Assembly (NCBI GenBank): GCA_902806085.1
Contig: CADCVH010000098.1
Coordinates: forward strand, 1-64,000
Direction of reading: 5' to 3'
Length of the DNA: 64,000 nucleotides
Source: an uncultured Rubrobacteraceae bacterium
GTDB taxonomy: Bacteria > Actinomycetota > Rubrobacteria > Rubrobacterales > Rubrobacteraceae
In this document: positions 18,783 through 27,840 of the stretch, in pieces
How the letters are laid out: each line of letters opens with the position of its first letter
Position numbering within the stretch: the first letter of the stretch is position 1
Made by a program: the position numbers and the translations under genes
The notes under the pieces: model-generated
The model's input: the letters and a program-made list of their open reading frames with translations, nothing else
What the model was told of the DNA's origin: nothing
Database searches by the model: none

Positions 18783-19946
18783 TCACATGAGACCGAGAAA
18801 CGCCATCAACTCTCTTGCCGCGACCGCGCCGGCGCGATTCGCGCCGATGGTGGACGCGGAGGGGCCGTAGCCGACCAGATGGACCCTCGGGTCTTTCGAA
18901 ACCTGTGTGGCTAATTTGCCGGTCATGGTTACGCCGCCGCCGGGCTCGCCCAGCATGAGCGGCGCCAGATGGTCGAGGGAGCTGCGAAAACCGGTGCACC
19001 AGAGGATGACGTCGGCACGAACAACGGTACCGTCGGGCCAGCGGACGCCGTCTTCGAGGATTTCGTCAAACATCGGCAGCCGGTTCAGCGCCCCCCTGGC
19101 TTGCATGGCCTCGATCGCGGGGGTGATCGGCAGCCCCGTTACGGAGACGACGGAATCGGGCGGCAAGCCACGACGCACCCGGTCTTCGACCATCGCCACG
19201 GCGGCGCGGCCTCGTTCCTCGGTAAAGGGGCCGGCGCGGAACTCGGGGGGCCTCCGGGTGACCCAGGTCGTGGTGGTGACGCGCGAGACCTCGTCGAGCA
19301 ACTGTACCGCCGAGATACCGCCGCCGACGACGATCACGTGCCGGCCGGCGAACTCCTCCGCCGTTCGATAATCCCTGGTGTGCAGCTGCCTGCCCCTGAA
19401 TCGGCCCGCGCCGGGATATTCCGGGATGTACGCGGTTTCCCAGGTGCCCGTGGCGTTGATCACCCCGCGGGCCGAGAAGCCGCCCCTATCCGTTTCGATC
19501 CTCAACCGCCCGCCGCGATCGCAAACGACCTTGACCTTCAGCGGCCGATACACGGGGAGGCCGAAAGCCTCCTCGTAGGCCGCGAAATACCGCGGCACCG
19601 CGACGCTTGCCTCCACCTCCGCGGCATCGGTGTCGACCGCCTCGGAAAACCGCATCCCCGGCAGATCGTGGATGCGGTTGACGGTGCTCAGCTTCAGCGA
19701 GGGCCAGCGGAACTGCCAGGCGCCGCCCGCCCGTGGCGACTGATCCAGCACGACGAATCCCCGGTTCGGCGCCAGCCCGCGCTTCTGGAGGTGGTACGCC
19801 GAGGACAGGCCGGCCTGGCCGGCCCCGATGACGACGATGTCGGTCTTGAGCGCCAGATGTGATGCTTGTGATGCCGGCGTGGGCGTAGAGGTAGGCCCGG
19901 GCGGCCTCGAGGTATTGGCGTCGTCTGAAGGGTTCCTCGTGCCCAT
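18783..19946 (-). CDS. flavin-containing monooxygenase-like FAD/NAD(P)-binding oxidoreductase
   Basis: VVIGAGQAGLSSAYHLQKRGL, VIVVGGGISAVQLLDEVS, ATGTWE. Confidence 0.88.
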   Translation of the reverse strand: MGTRNPSDDANTSRPPGPTSTPTPASQASHLALKTDIVVIGAGQAGLSSAYHLQKRGLAPNRGFVVLDQSPRAGGAWQFRWPSLKLSTVNRIHDLPGMRFSEAVDTDAAEVEASVAVPRYFAAYEEAFGLPVYRPLKVKVVCDRGGRLRIETDRGGFSARGVINATGTWETAYIPEYPGAGRFRGRQLHTRDYRTAEEFAGRHVIVVGGGISAVQLLDEVSRVTTTTWVTRRPPEFRAGPFTEERGRAAVAMVEDRVRRGLPPDSVVSVTGLPITPAIEAMQARGALNRLPMFDEILEDGVRWPDGTVVRADVILWCTGFRSSLDHLAPLMLGEPGGGVTMTGKLATQVSKDPRVHLVGYGPSASTIGANRAGAVAARELMAFLGLM

Positions 19947-19967
19947 CGTAATGCGGCCCGACCGTGC

Positions 19968-21083
19968 TCAGCCGCTGACGCCTCCCTCCAAGAATCGCGT
20001 CAGGCGCAGGTGAACGCCCTCGTCCTCGTCGATGACGTAGTAGGCGCGGTCGTTGTCCGCGATGGCGAGCCCCTCGACGCGCGGCAGGCCCGGGAACTCG
20101 CGGACGAACTCGCCCCTTAGCTCCCCGGAGTGGGCGTCCTGGGGCATGGCGCAGCGGAAGTGGGTGGCGACGGTCTCCCGGCCGCCGGGGTAGTCCTCGA
20201 TGAGGACGCTCTGCTTGTCGCGGCTGTCCACGTTGCCGGTTACCAGGTGCAACTCTTCGCCGTCTTCGGTGGGATGTAGGGCGAGGTCGCGGACGCCGGC
20301 GATGTCGCCGCCCTTGCCGACCGCGTCCACGGTCCAGAAGCCCAGGATCTCGGGCAAGCCGTCCCTCTCGAAGAGGCGGTCGATGCCTTCGATCTCTGCG
20401 AGGACGGGGCGGCCGTTCGCGGCGGTCGGGAAGCGGAGGCCGAGGAGCAGGGAGCCGTCCTGCCGGAAGGCGGCGCCTTCTACGTTGATGGGGTAATCGT
20501 CCTCGCGCACGAGGCCCGACCACTTCTTTTCCTCCTTCTTGCCGCGCTTTATGGTGGCGTCTATGAGGGCCTCGCGGGCCTTTTTACCCAGCGGGACGAG
20601 CTCGATCCCGTGTTCTTTGAAGGCGTCGTTGACGACGCGGTGGAGGGCAAAGCTGCGGCGGGCGACCTCCAGGTCCATCGCCGGGTCTTCTGTGACCTGC
20701 TCGACCTCGGCCTCGTGGAAGCGGGCGACGAAGCCCCTCTTGGGTTGCAGGGGGCCGGACTTGCTGCCGAAGTGGGAGCCAAGGATGTAGACCGTGCCGC
20801 TTGCGTGGTCCCGCGTGATCGCCTCCGCGTCCTCGGTCTTGCCGGCGTCCCCGGTCACGCGGGCGTGCAGGCGCTCTATCTCCCAGCCCTCGTCCTGCGG
20901 GGAACCGCGGCGGTGGCCGATGGCGGCGACGCAGTCCTCGATCTTGCCCTCGTCCAACACCGCCCAGAACCCGAGGTCCCACCCCTGGGACTCCAGCAAC
21001 GCCTCGTCCTCCATGGCCAGCAACCCCGAAGCCTCGTTCGGGTGCAAATTGAGGTCCATCTGAAACAGCCCGTCGTCCGCCAC
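19968..21083 (-). CDS. conserved hypothetical protein (DUF3616/phytase-like beta-propeller possible)
   Basis: Long ORF; NEASGLLAMED..., VEGLAIADNDRAYYVIDEDEG; GTG start at 21083 inferred. Confidence 0.6.
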   Translation of the reverse strand: MADDGLFQMDLNLHPNEASGLLAMEDEALLESQGWDLGFWAVLDEGKIEDCVAAIGHRRGSPQDEGWEIERLHARVTGDAGKTEDAEAITRDHASGTVYILGSHFGSKSGPLQPKRGFVARFHEAEVEQVTEDPAMDLEVARRSFALHRVVNDAFKEHGIELVPLGKKAREALIDATIKRGKKEEKKWSGLVREDDYPINVEGAAFRQDGSLLLGLRFPTAANGRPVLAEIEGIDRLFERDGLPEILGFWTVDAVGKGGDIAGVRDLALHPTEDGEELHLVTGNVDSRDKQSVLIEDYPGGRETVATHFRCAMPQDAHSGELRGEFVREFPGLPRVEGLAIADNDRAYYVIDEDEGVHLRLTRFLEGGVSG

Positions 21084-21218
21084 GCATATCCTCCCTGTAC
21101 AAACAGTCCCCCATACTACGCGAACGGGGCAGCAGAGTTCCGCCACTGATTACCGTCACGGGGTTCCGGGGTTACAGAATGTTGCAATAGTGTTTCGGCG
21201 TGTTACATTCTCCTGATC

Positions 21219-21686
21219 TTGTTAAAGCTTCTCTCCAACAAGGCTTTCGTGGCCGCGTTTCTCGGGTTGCTGGTAGCCGTGCTCGCATTGTTCTTGCTAG
21301 AGGACAGGGCGGAGCCGCCGGAGGCCGTGGCAGATGTCGTCCCCGTGCGGCACTCGGACATAACGGAGACCCCTCGGGTTCCTAACGGTGGTTCGGGGAG
21401 AACGGACGCGCGCAGCATGGTCGCCTCGTACTACGCGAGCGTGCTCGAGGGGAACCCGACGGCCAGCGGCGAGCCATACGAGCCGCAGCGGTACACGGCG
21501 GCGCACAAGGGCCTGCCCCTGGGCACGGAGTTGAGGGTGGCCTACGGCGGCGAGGCCGTGGAGGTAGTCGTCAACGACCGGGGGCCTTACGTCGAGGGGC
21601 GGGATATCGACCTGTCGCTGGCGGCGGCAGAGGAGATCGGGCTGACCGCCTCCGGCATCGCCCCGGTCCGGGTAACGGTGCTCTAG
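21219..21686 (+). CDS. RlpA-like double-psi beta-barrel protein
   Basis: ASYYASVLEGNPTASGEPYEPQRYTAAHKGLPLGTELRV...VNDRGPYVEGRDIDLSLAAAEEIGL. Confidence 0.85.
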   Translation: MLKLLSNKAFVAAFLGLLVAVLALFLLEDRAEPPEAVADVVPVRHSDITETPRVPNGGSGRTDARSMVASYYASVLEGNPTASGEPYEPQRYTAAHKGLPLGTELRVAYGGEAVEVVVNDRGPYVEGRDIDLSLAAAEEIGLTASGIAPVRVTVL

Positions 21687-21724
21687 AGCTTTCGGCACGC
21701 TTCGAGCCTTTGGCCCTCGCTTTC

Positions 21725-22190
21725 AGTTTTTCAGAAAGTCGAGCACGAGGCCGTTGAACACCCCGGGCCGTTCCATGTTTGGCAGATGGGCCGTGCCGGC
21801 CATCACGGTCTTTCGCGCGTCGGGTAGTTCTCTCTCGAGCAGGTCGGCGGCGGCCAGGATCCTCGGCCGGTCTCCCTCGCCGACGAGGACGAGGGTGGGG
21901 ACTTGTACCTGTGAGAGGCGGGAGACGGCCGGTCTCTCGGGTTCCAGTTCCTCGCCCAGCTCGAGGGTCGAGGGCTTCGTTCTTCAGGGCGATCAGGTTC
22001 ATCTCCCTTACGAGGTCGCGCACGGCCGGGGCCGCGGCGTCGGGGCCGCGGCGGGGCCCTTCCACCCACATCCTGACCTCCAGCTCCGAGACCCTTTCGA
22101 GGTCTCCGGCCCCGTCGGCGGCGACCAGCTCGTCCCACTCCTCGGGCGGTCCTTCGTCGAACTCGAAGCCGCCGATCTCGCCTCGTCTCG
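21725..22190 (-). pseudogene. alpha/beta hydrolase remnant, frameshifted and N-terminally truncated
   Basis: Minus strand encodes EIGGFEFDEGPPEEWDELVAADG...NEALDP in one frame and LELGEELEPERPAVSRLSQVQVPTLVLVGEGDRPRILAAADLLERELPDARKTVMAGTAHLPNMERPGVFNGLVLDFLKN* in another. Confidence 0.75.
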
Positions 22191-22274
22191 TATGGCAATG
22201 CTAAGCCCGCCTCAAGAGTAAATCCAACGAATTTTCGTGATCTCTGGCATCTCGAATGGTGACGGAGGAATCGT

Positions 22275-22661
22275 ATGGAACACGGGCAACTCGGGACGTT
22301 TACGGCGGTGGCGAGGGATCTCAGCTTCGCCCGCGCGGCCGGCGAGTTGGGTTACGTGCAGTCGGCGGTGACGGCCCAGGTGAAGGCCCTGGAGAAGGAA
22401 CTCGGCGTGCCGCTCTTCGACCGGCTGGGCCGGCGGGTCGTGCTCACGGAGGCGGGGAAGGACCTGCATGGCTACGCGGCGAAGATGTTGGACCTCTCCG
22501 AGGAGGCGCGGGCCGCGGTCTCGCGGGGGAGCGGCGGGGTGTCCGGCACGCCCTCGGGTAACGGTACCGTTATAGAAAAATCGTACTGCGAGAATATGAG
22601 CGGCGGTTGCCCTCCCGGTCGGCCTGACCCGAAAATCGTAGGGTCTTCGGTGCCTTCCTAG
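22275..22661 (+). pseudogene. LysR-family regulator fragment (N-terminal HTH only)
   Basis: LGTFTAVARDLSFARAAGELGYVQSAVTAQVKALEKELGVPLFDRLGRRVVLTEAG, then unrelated tail; no effector domain. Confidence 0.75.
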
Positions 22662-22746
22662 CGAACCGTCGCCAAGGGCCCACGCAACACACAGGTCTAC
22701 CGTGTGCCAGGGGTCTTCTTCGGAGACCGCTTTTCGGAAGTCGGCG

Positions 22747-23958
22747 TCAGCGGGCGGGCGCCCCGCCCGCCGGGAGGCTCACCTCGACGCGCGTCCCCTC
22801 GCCCGGGGACGAGTCCACCGAGCAGATCCCGCCCAACAACGACGCGCGTTCGGCCATGTGGGCGAGCCCCCCGCTTTCCTCCGGGCCCGTCGACTTCTCA
22901 AAACCCCGCCCGTCGTCCTCGACGGCCCCCACGACCCTCTCCCCCTCGACGACCACCGACACGCTTATCTTGGCCGCCCCGGAGTGGGAGGCGGCGTTGC
23001 GCACCGCCTCGCGCAGCACGAGGAACAGCTGCTCGCGCGCCTCGTCGGGGATCGCCCCCTCGTCGCCCGCCACGCTCAGCCCGCGGGCCACCCCAGGCGG
23101 GACCAGATCCGAGAGCATCTCGGAGAGCGCCGCCCTGAGATCCTCCCCGACCTCCTCGCCCCTCAGCGCCCGGGAGAGGTCGCGGGTCTGGCCCATGGCC
23201 TCCAGGGTCATCCGCTTGGCGAGCCCCAGCTTCTCGGCCGCCCTCTCGGGGTCGTGGTCCTTGAGGGCCTCGTGGAGCTGGAGGCTCTGGTGGACCACGG
23301 CCATGGCGTGGGCGACCCGGTCGTGCAGCTCGCGGCTTATGACCCTGCGCTCGTGGGCCCTGACGCGCGCCTCGGCCTCGCGGCGGCGGGAGCGCTCGTG
23401 CTCGATCTGGTCGGCCACCAGGCGCGCGAGCACCGCCACGAAGCGGGCGTCATGTTCCCGGAGGGTGGGGTCGGGGGAATGGCTCAGGGCGCACAGCGTG
23501 CCGTAGAGGCTGCCGTCGGAGAACCGGATGGGCACCCCCACGTAGGAGCCGATGCGCGCCTCGCCGGTCACGTCGAGGCCCCTCACCCGCCCGTCGGCGC
23601 CGGCGTCGGGGACGACGCTCGGGAGACGCCCCTCCGTCAGCAGCCGGCAGAAGGTGTTGTCCAGCGGTATGCTCCCGCCCTCCCGCCAGCCGAAGGAACC
23701 GCCGTCGCCGACCAGCCTGCGGAACACCATCCGCCGCCGGTCGAACTGCGAGACGAAGGCGACGTCCATACCCAGTTCGTCCTTGACAGCCGCCAGCGCC
23801 CGCCCCAGGGTCTCCGGGGTGCGCTCGGAAGCGACACCGAAGGCGACATCCGAGAGCCTGGCCAGCTTCTCGGCGTCTCCGTCGTGGTCTAGCTGCAAGG
23901 CGGTCCCCCTTTCCCGAGCATTACCAGGCGCGAGCCTCTTCCACTCGCGCGTAAGCAT
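22747..23958 (-). CDS. GAF-domain sensor histidine kinase (HisKA_3/NarX-like)
   Basis: GAF-like N-terminus; ERRVISRELHDRVAHAMAVVHQSLQL H-box; VEDDGRGFEKS and GLAHMAERASLLGG. Confidence 0.9.
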   Translation of the reverse strand: MLTREWKRLAPGNARERGTALQLDHDGDAEKLARLSDVAFGVASERTPETLGRALAAVKDELGMDVAFVSQFDRRRMVFRRLVGDGGSFGWREGGSIPLDNTFCRLLTEGRLPSVVPDAGADGRVRGLDVTGEARIGSYVGVPIRFSDGSLYGTLCALSHSPDPTLREHDARFVAVLARLVADQIEHERSRRREAEARVRAHERRVISRELHDRVAHAMAVVHQSLQLHEALKDHDPERAAEKLGLAKRMTLEAMGQTRDLSRALRGEEVGEDLRAALSEMLSDLVPPGVARGLSVAGDEGAIPDEAREQLFLVLREAVRNAASHSGAAKISVSVVVEGERVVGAVEDDGRGFEKSTGPEESGGLAHMAERASLLGGICSVDSSPGEGTRVEVSLPAGGAPAR

Positions 23959-24093
23959 CCTACTAGAAAACCGCCCCTTGCTTCCTATTCACCGGGGTGC
24001 GCGGAGGGCCCTTCCAGGACGTGCGGTAAAGAGGGCAAAGATGGGGGCCGGGGCATGGCGGCCCGATCGAGGGGCATCCCGCGGACCGGTCGT

Positions 24094-24111
24094 CCGCCCT
24101 CTTGAGGGCGG
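24094..24111. terminator. hairpin, 8-bp stem
   Basis: CCGCCCTC-TT-GAGGGCGG between the L11-paralog gene and the histidine kinase gene. Confidence 0.45.
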
Positions 24112-24166
24112 CTAGAGAGCACGACCCTTCGACGATTTCCCGCCAGGGGACGTACGTGGCCTCCGT

Positions 24167-24200
24167 GGCCTGCCGCCCGGTGCGCCCCAGGCGGCAGGCC
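24167..24200 (-). terminator. 11-bp-stem hairpin just past the stop codon of the L11 paralog
   Basis: GGCCTGCCGCC-N12-GGCGGCAGGCC, immediately downstream (minus strand) of 24210. Confidence 0.5.
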
Positions 24201-24209
24201 GCCGGCGGC

Positions 24210-24653
24210 CTACCCTCGGCCGTCCACCCGGATGCCCATGCTCCTCGCCGTGCCCGCGACCACCCTCATCGCGCCCTCCAGGTCGGCGGCGTTCAGGTCG
24301 GGCATCTTGGCCTCGGCCACCCTCCTGAGTTGCTCCGCGGTGACGGAGCCCGCGGCCTCGCGCCCCGGCTCCCCGGACCCCTTCCCGAGCCCGGCAGCCT
24401 CGCGCAGCAGGGCCGCCGTGGGCGGGGTCTTGGTCACGAAGGAGAACGTGCGGTCCTCGTAGACGGTGACCTCGGCGGGTACGATCGTGCCCGCCTTATC
24501 CCTCGTGGCGTCGTTGTACTGCCTCACGAACTCGCCGAGGCTCAAGCCGTAGGGCCCGAGCCTCGTGCCCACCGGGGGCGCGGGCGTCGCCCTCCCGGCC
24601 TCGAGCTCCATCTTCACCTTCGCGAGCACCCTCTTGCCCCTGCGCCTTCCCAT
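24210..24653 (-). CDS. ribosomal protein L11 paralog, stand-alone
   Basis: KMELEAGRATPAPPVGTRLGPYGLSLGEFVRQYN...KAGTIVPAEVTVYEDRTFSFVTKTPP...GSGEPG...KMPDLNAADLEGAMRVVAGTARSMGI; ATG at 24653 or GTG at 24680. Confidence 0.92.
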   Translation of the reverse strand: MGRRRGKRVLAKVKMELEAGRATPAPPVGTRLGPYGLSLGEFVRQYNDATRDKAGTIVPAEVTVYEDRTFSFVTKTPPTAALLREAAGLGKGSGEPGREAAGSVTAEQLRRVAEAKMPDLNAADLEGAMRVVAGTARSMGIRVDGRG

Positions 24654-24707
24654 CTTCTCTCCGATCCTTTCGGGGTCCACAACCGGCGTGGACGAACGTC
24701 CGAAGAG

Positions 24708-24738
24708 AGCGTAGAGTCTCCGGTAACCGGAGAGTCAA
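24708..24738 (-). promoter_or_regulatory. MerR-type promoter/operator oriented toward the L11 paralog
   Basis: Minus strand TTGACT-[CTCCGGTTACCGGAGACTC, 19 nt]-TACGCT; palindrome TCTCCGGTAACCGGAGA at 24717-24733. Confidence 0.75.
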
Positions 24739-24751
24739 GCGAAAGGCCGCC

Positions 24752-25744
24752 GTGGAGGAAAAAGAAGACGGTCTGTACAAGATTGGGGAGATCTCGCGGT
24801 TGAGCGGCGTCTCGGTGAAGACCATCCGCCACTACTCCGATGTGGGCGTGCTCCCTCCTTCGGGGGTTACCGAGGCGGGCTACCGGATGTACTCGGGGGC
24901 GGATCGCTCGCGATTGGAGCTGGTGCGCACCTTGAGGGCCGCGGGGTTCGACCTGCCGACCGTAAGGCGCCTCCTCGAGGGGGACGTGGACCCTTCGGAG
25001 GCGCTCGGGCTCCAGGCGGAGGCCGTGGACCTCCAGCTCAGAACCCTGACGCGCCGCCGCGCGCTCCTGCGGTCCGCCCTGGGCGGGGTAGGAGGCCCGG
25101 GCGCCTCCTACCCCGACCGGGCGCGGGCGCTGGGTCTGCTGGAGGCGAGGGAGCGGGAGGCCTTCCTGGCCGAGCACCTGAGGAGGGGCTTCGACGGGGC
25201 GCCCTTGGACCCGGACACGGAAGCCTGGTTCTGGCGGGGGATCGTCTCGGGGATGCCCGACGAGTTGGACGAGGGGCAACTGGAGGCGTGGGCGGAGCTG
25301 GCGCGGCTCGCCTCCGACGGGACATTCGTCGAGGCGATCCAAAAGCAGACGCAACCGGTCCGGGAGGCGGCCGAGGGGGGTTTCGATCCCGCCGGTTGGA
25401 ACAGGGCCACGAAAGCCGCGTTCGACGAAGCCGCGCGGGCCGTGCGGGAGGGACGCCCGCCGACCGGGGCGCGCGAGCAAGGCGTGGTGGCGGACTGGGT
25501 CGGGGCCTCAGCGCGGGCCTTGGGCAGGCAAGACGACCCGCGCTTTGCCGGGTGGATTCTCTCCCACTACGAGCGGACCCACGATCCGCGCATGGAGCGC
25601 TACTGGGAGCTGATGGCCACCATCAAGAGGTGGGAGTACGACCCGGCCGTCGCGGAGGCCTACCGGTGGCTCATCGAGGGACTGCGCCGGCGGATCGCGG
25701 AAAGCCGGCGCGCCGACGCCGAGGGGCGTGCGACCCCCGACTAG
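24752..25744 (+). CDS. MerR-family transcriptional regulator with large helical C-terminal domain
   Basis: LYKIGEISRLSGVSVKTIRHYSDVGVLPPSGVTEAGYRMYS. Confidence 0.92.
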   Translation: MEEKEDGLYKIGEISRLSGVSVKTIRHYSDVGVLPPSGVTEAGYRMYSGADRSRLELVRTLRAAGFDLPTVRRLLEGDVDPSEALGLQAEAVDLQLRTLTRRRALLRSALGGVGGPGASYPDRARALGLLEAREREAFLAEHLRRGFDGAPLDPDTEAWFWRGIVSGMPDELDEGQLEAWAELARLASDGTFVEAIQKQTQPVREAAEGGFDPAGWNRATKAAFDEAARAVREGRPPTGAREQGVVADWVGASARALGRQDDPRFAGWILSHYERTHDPRMERYWELMATIKRWEYDPAVAEAYRWLIEGLRRRIAESRRADAEGRATPD

Positions 25745-26493
25745 ATTCGCGGACAGCCCTAGACGGATCCGCCGGCCGGGGGTACCGCCCTGCGCGCCCG
25801 TTACGAGGCTGCGCCGATCGTCTTTGAGGTCTTGCACGCTGAACCTGATGACGACGAACTCCTCCTCGATGTCGACGCCGTCGAGGGTAATCGTCGCGTC
25901 GTCCGTTGTCTGGGTCCGGTTCACCTTCTCTCCCGAGCCGGGTTCCTACGGGCCGCTCGTCGACACTATTGTAATCTCCGTAGCATCCCCTACCTCCCGC
26001 GGCGTGCCCCGTAGCACTTTGGGTGCCAACGCACCTACCGTTGTCAAACGCACTTGTTCACCCGAGCGCGGAAGGCACAAAAGGGCCGCCGAGTATGCGA
26101 AATGGGCCGATGTCGCGAGGCCGCACAATTCGCTTCGGCCCATCCTCGCAGCGCCGAAGGCTCCGGGATCGGCAACCCGATCGGTGACGATCGCGGGACG
26201 TTTTCTGCCACCCGGGCGTCGGATATGTGTGGTGTCGGCTATGGCTAGGTTTGGCCTGCACGACCTGAGCGCCCCTTTCCGCCACCCTCATTGTCAGACG
26301 TTGCCCGACGAAGGAGACCGCTCGCGGACCGCGCCGCCGGGTAAGGATGCCTGAGCCTTGGGGCGAACCTTGCGGCTCTGGAGGCTAATCGGCTATTGCG
26401 CCGCCTGTTAGGTTGGCGACCGTGGCCCGAGGATCTGGCCCTCCGACGCTGCACGCGAGGACGCTCGTCGGCGTATCCGCCTCCGTTTCGTCG

Positions 26494-26511
26494 CCGGAGA
26501 TGGGTCTCCGG
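26494..26511. other. hairpin CCGGAGA-TGGG-TCTCCGG
   Basis: Perfect 7-bp stem downstream of the minus-strand AraC-type gene. Confidence 0.35.
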
Positions 26512-26533
26512 AGGAAGTCCGCGCGGGTCTTCT

Positions 26534-26563
26534 TTAAAGACCCTAGTCTTAAAGACCCTAGTC
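26534..26563. repeat. tandem 15-bp direct repeat
   Basis: TTAAAGACCCTAGTC repeated twice exactly. Confidence 0.9.
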
Positions 26564-26601
26564 GCGCGGCGAATCGGCGTTGGCCGCTTCGATCTCCTCG
26601 T

Positions 26602-27501
26602 TCAGGCTCCTTGCCGCAGGAGGGAAGCCTTGAGGTTTTCGGCGTCGCGAAGGGGCGGCGCGCCGAAGAGGCGTCCGTACTCGCGGCTGAACTGAGAAGG
26701 GCTCTCGTAGCCGACGCTGAAGCCCGCTGCGGCGGCGTCGAGCGAGGAGCCCAGGATCAGGCGCCGGGCCTCCTGCAGCCTGAGGCGCTTCTGGTACTGC
26801 AGCGGGCTCATGGAGGTGACGGCCTTGAAGTGGTGGTGCAGCGCCGAAGAGCTCATGCGGGCCTCCGACGCCACGGTCTCCGCGCGGAACGGCTCGCGGT
26901 AGTGGGTCTTGATCCAGCCGATCGCCCGGTTGACCTGTCCCAGTTTGCCGTCGGTGAGGGCGATCTGCCTTAGCGTCCGGGCCTGCTCCCCGGTCAGAAG
27001 CCGGTAGAGGATCTCGCGCTCCACGAGGGGCGCCAGGACGCCCACGTCCCGTGGCGCCGCGAGCAGCCGGAGGAGCCGGACGGCCGCGTCCAGAAGGTCT
27101 GGGTCGGCCGGGCTCAACGTCAGGCCCGGACCCGAACGCCGGCCGTTCGGCGCGTCCAGGCCCGCTTCGACCAGCAACTCGCCGAGCACGGCCACGTCGA
27201 GATCTAGCCGGAAGCACAAATAGGGTGTCTGCGGGTCGGCCTCCAAGACCTGGCCGACCACCGGCAGGTCGACCGAGACGACCAGGTACTGGTCCCGGTC
27301 GTAGAGGTAGACCTCTTCGTCCAGCAGCACGCGCTTCTTGCCCTGGGCGACGATACAGAGGGCCGGCTCGTGGAGCGTGTGCAGGGGTTCTGTCGGGTGC
27401 GAGGCACGGATCACGGAAAGTCGCGGTATCTCCGTCGGGCGGACGCCGTCTTCGGTGGCGTACCGGCCGAGCAGCGAGGCCAGCTCGTCTTGTTGGTTCA
27501 T
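26602..27501 (-). CDS. AraC-family transcriptional regulator with AraC_N-type domain
   Basis: HEPALCIVAQGKKRVLLDEEVYLYDRDQYLVVSVDLPVVGQV; MSSSALHHHFKAVTSMSPLQYQKRLRLQEARRL. Confidence 0.92.
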   Translation of the reverse strand: MNQQDELASLLGRYATEDGVRPTEIPRLSVIRASHPTEPLHTLHEPALCIVAQGKKRVLLDEEVYLYDRDQYLVVSVDLPVVGQVLEADPQTPYLCFRLDLDVAVLGELLVEAGLDAPNGRRSGPGLTLSPADPDLLDAAVRLLRLLAAPRDVGVLAPLVEREILYRLLTGEQARTLRQIALTDGKLGQVNRAIGWIKTHYREPFRAETVASEARMSSSALHHHFKAVTSMSPLQYQKRLRLQEARRLILGSSLDAAAAGFSVGYESPSQFSREYGRLFGAPPLRDAENLKASLLRQGA

Positions 27502-27840
27502 TCTCCCTCTCCCGTCAGGCGCGAAAACGTCGTGATCACGATCCTAATGTAACGTCTCTGGACCCAACGCAGCCGTCCAAACACCGCAATACCGGAAAAT
27601 CGTGCAAGAATCGCGCAACTTTGATCGATCCCTCGCCGCCTTCGGGACCTATCGTAAGGCTCGTGACCGATTTCTACCGGCGCCGAAGAGAGGGGACGCC
27701 ACTAGAAGCAAAGGTGCGGTTGCCGGGCCCTGTCGCGTTTCCCGAAGCGCTCCCGTCGCACCCCTTCCACGCCCCGATGCAACCTTCGAAAGCGGTAACA
27801 CCGGGGAAAACGAGCAAACCGGCCAAGGAAGAAGGCAAAG

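Noticed and set aside
21150-21220. GTTACA repeats upstream of the RlpA-like gene, considered as a c-di-AMP riboswitch
   Set aside because: Region too short and lacks class-specific motifs; only a weak inverted repeat.
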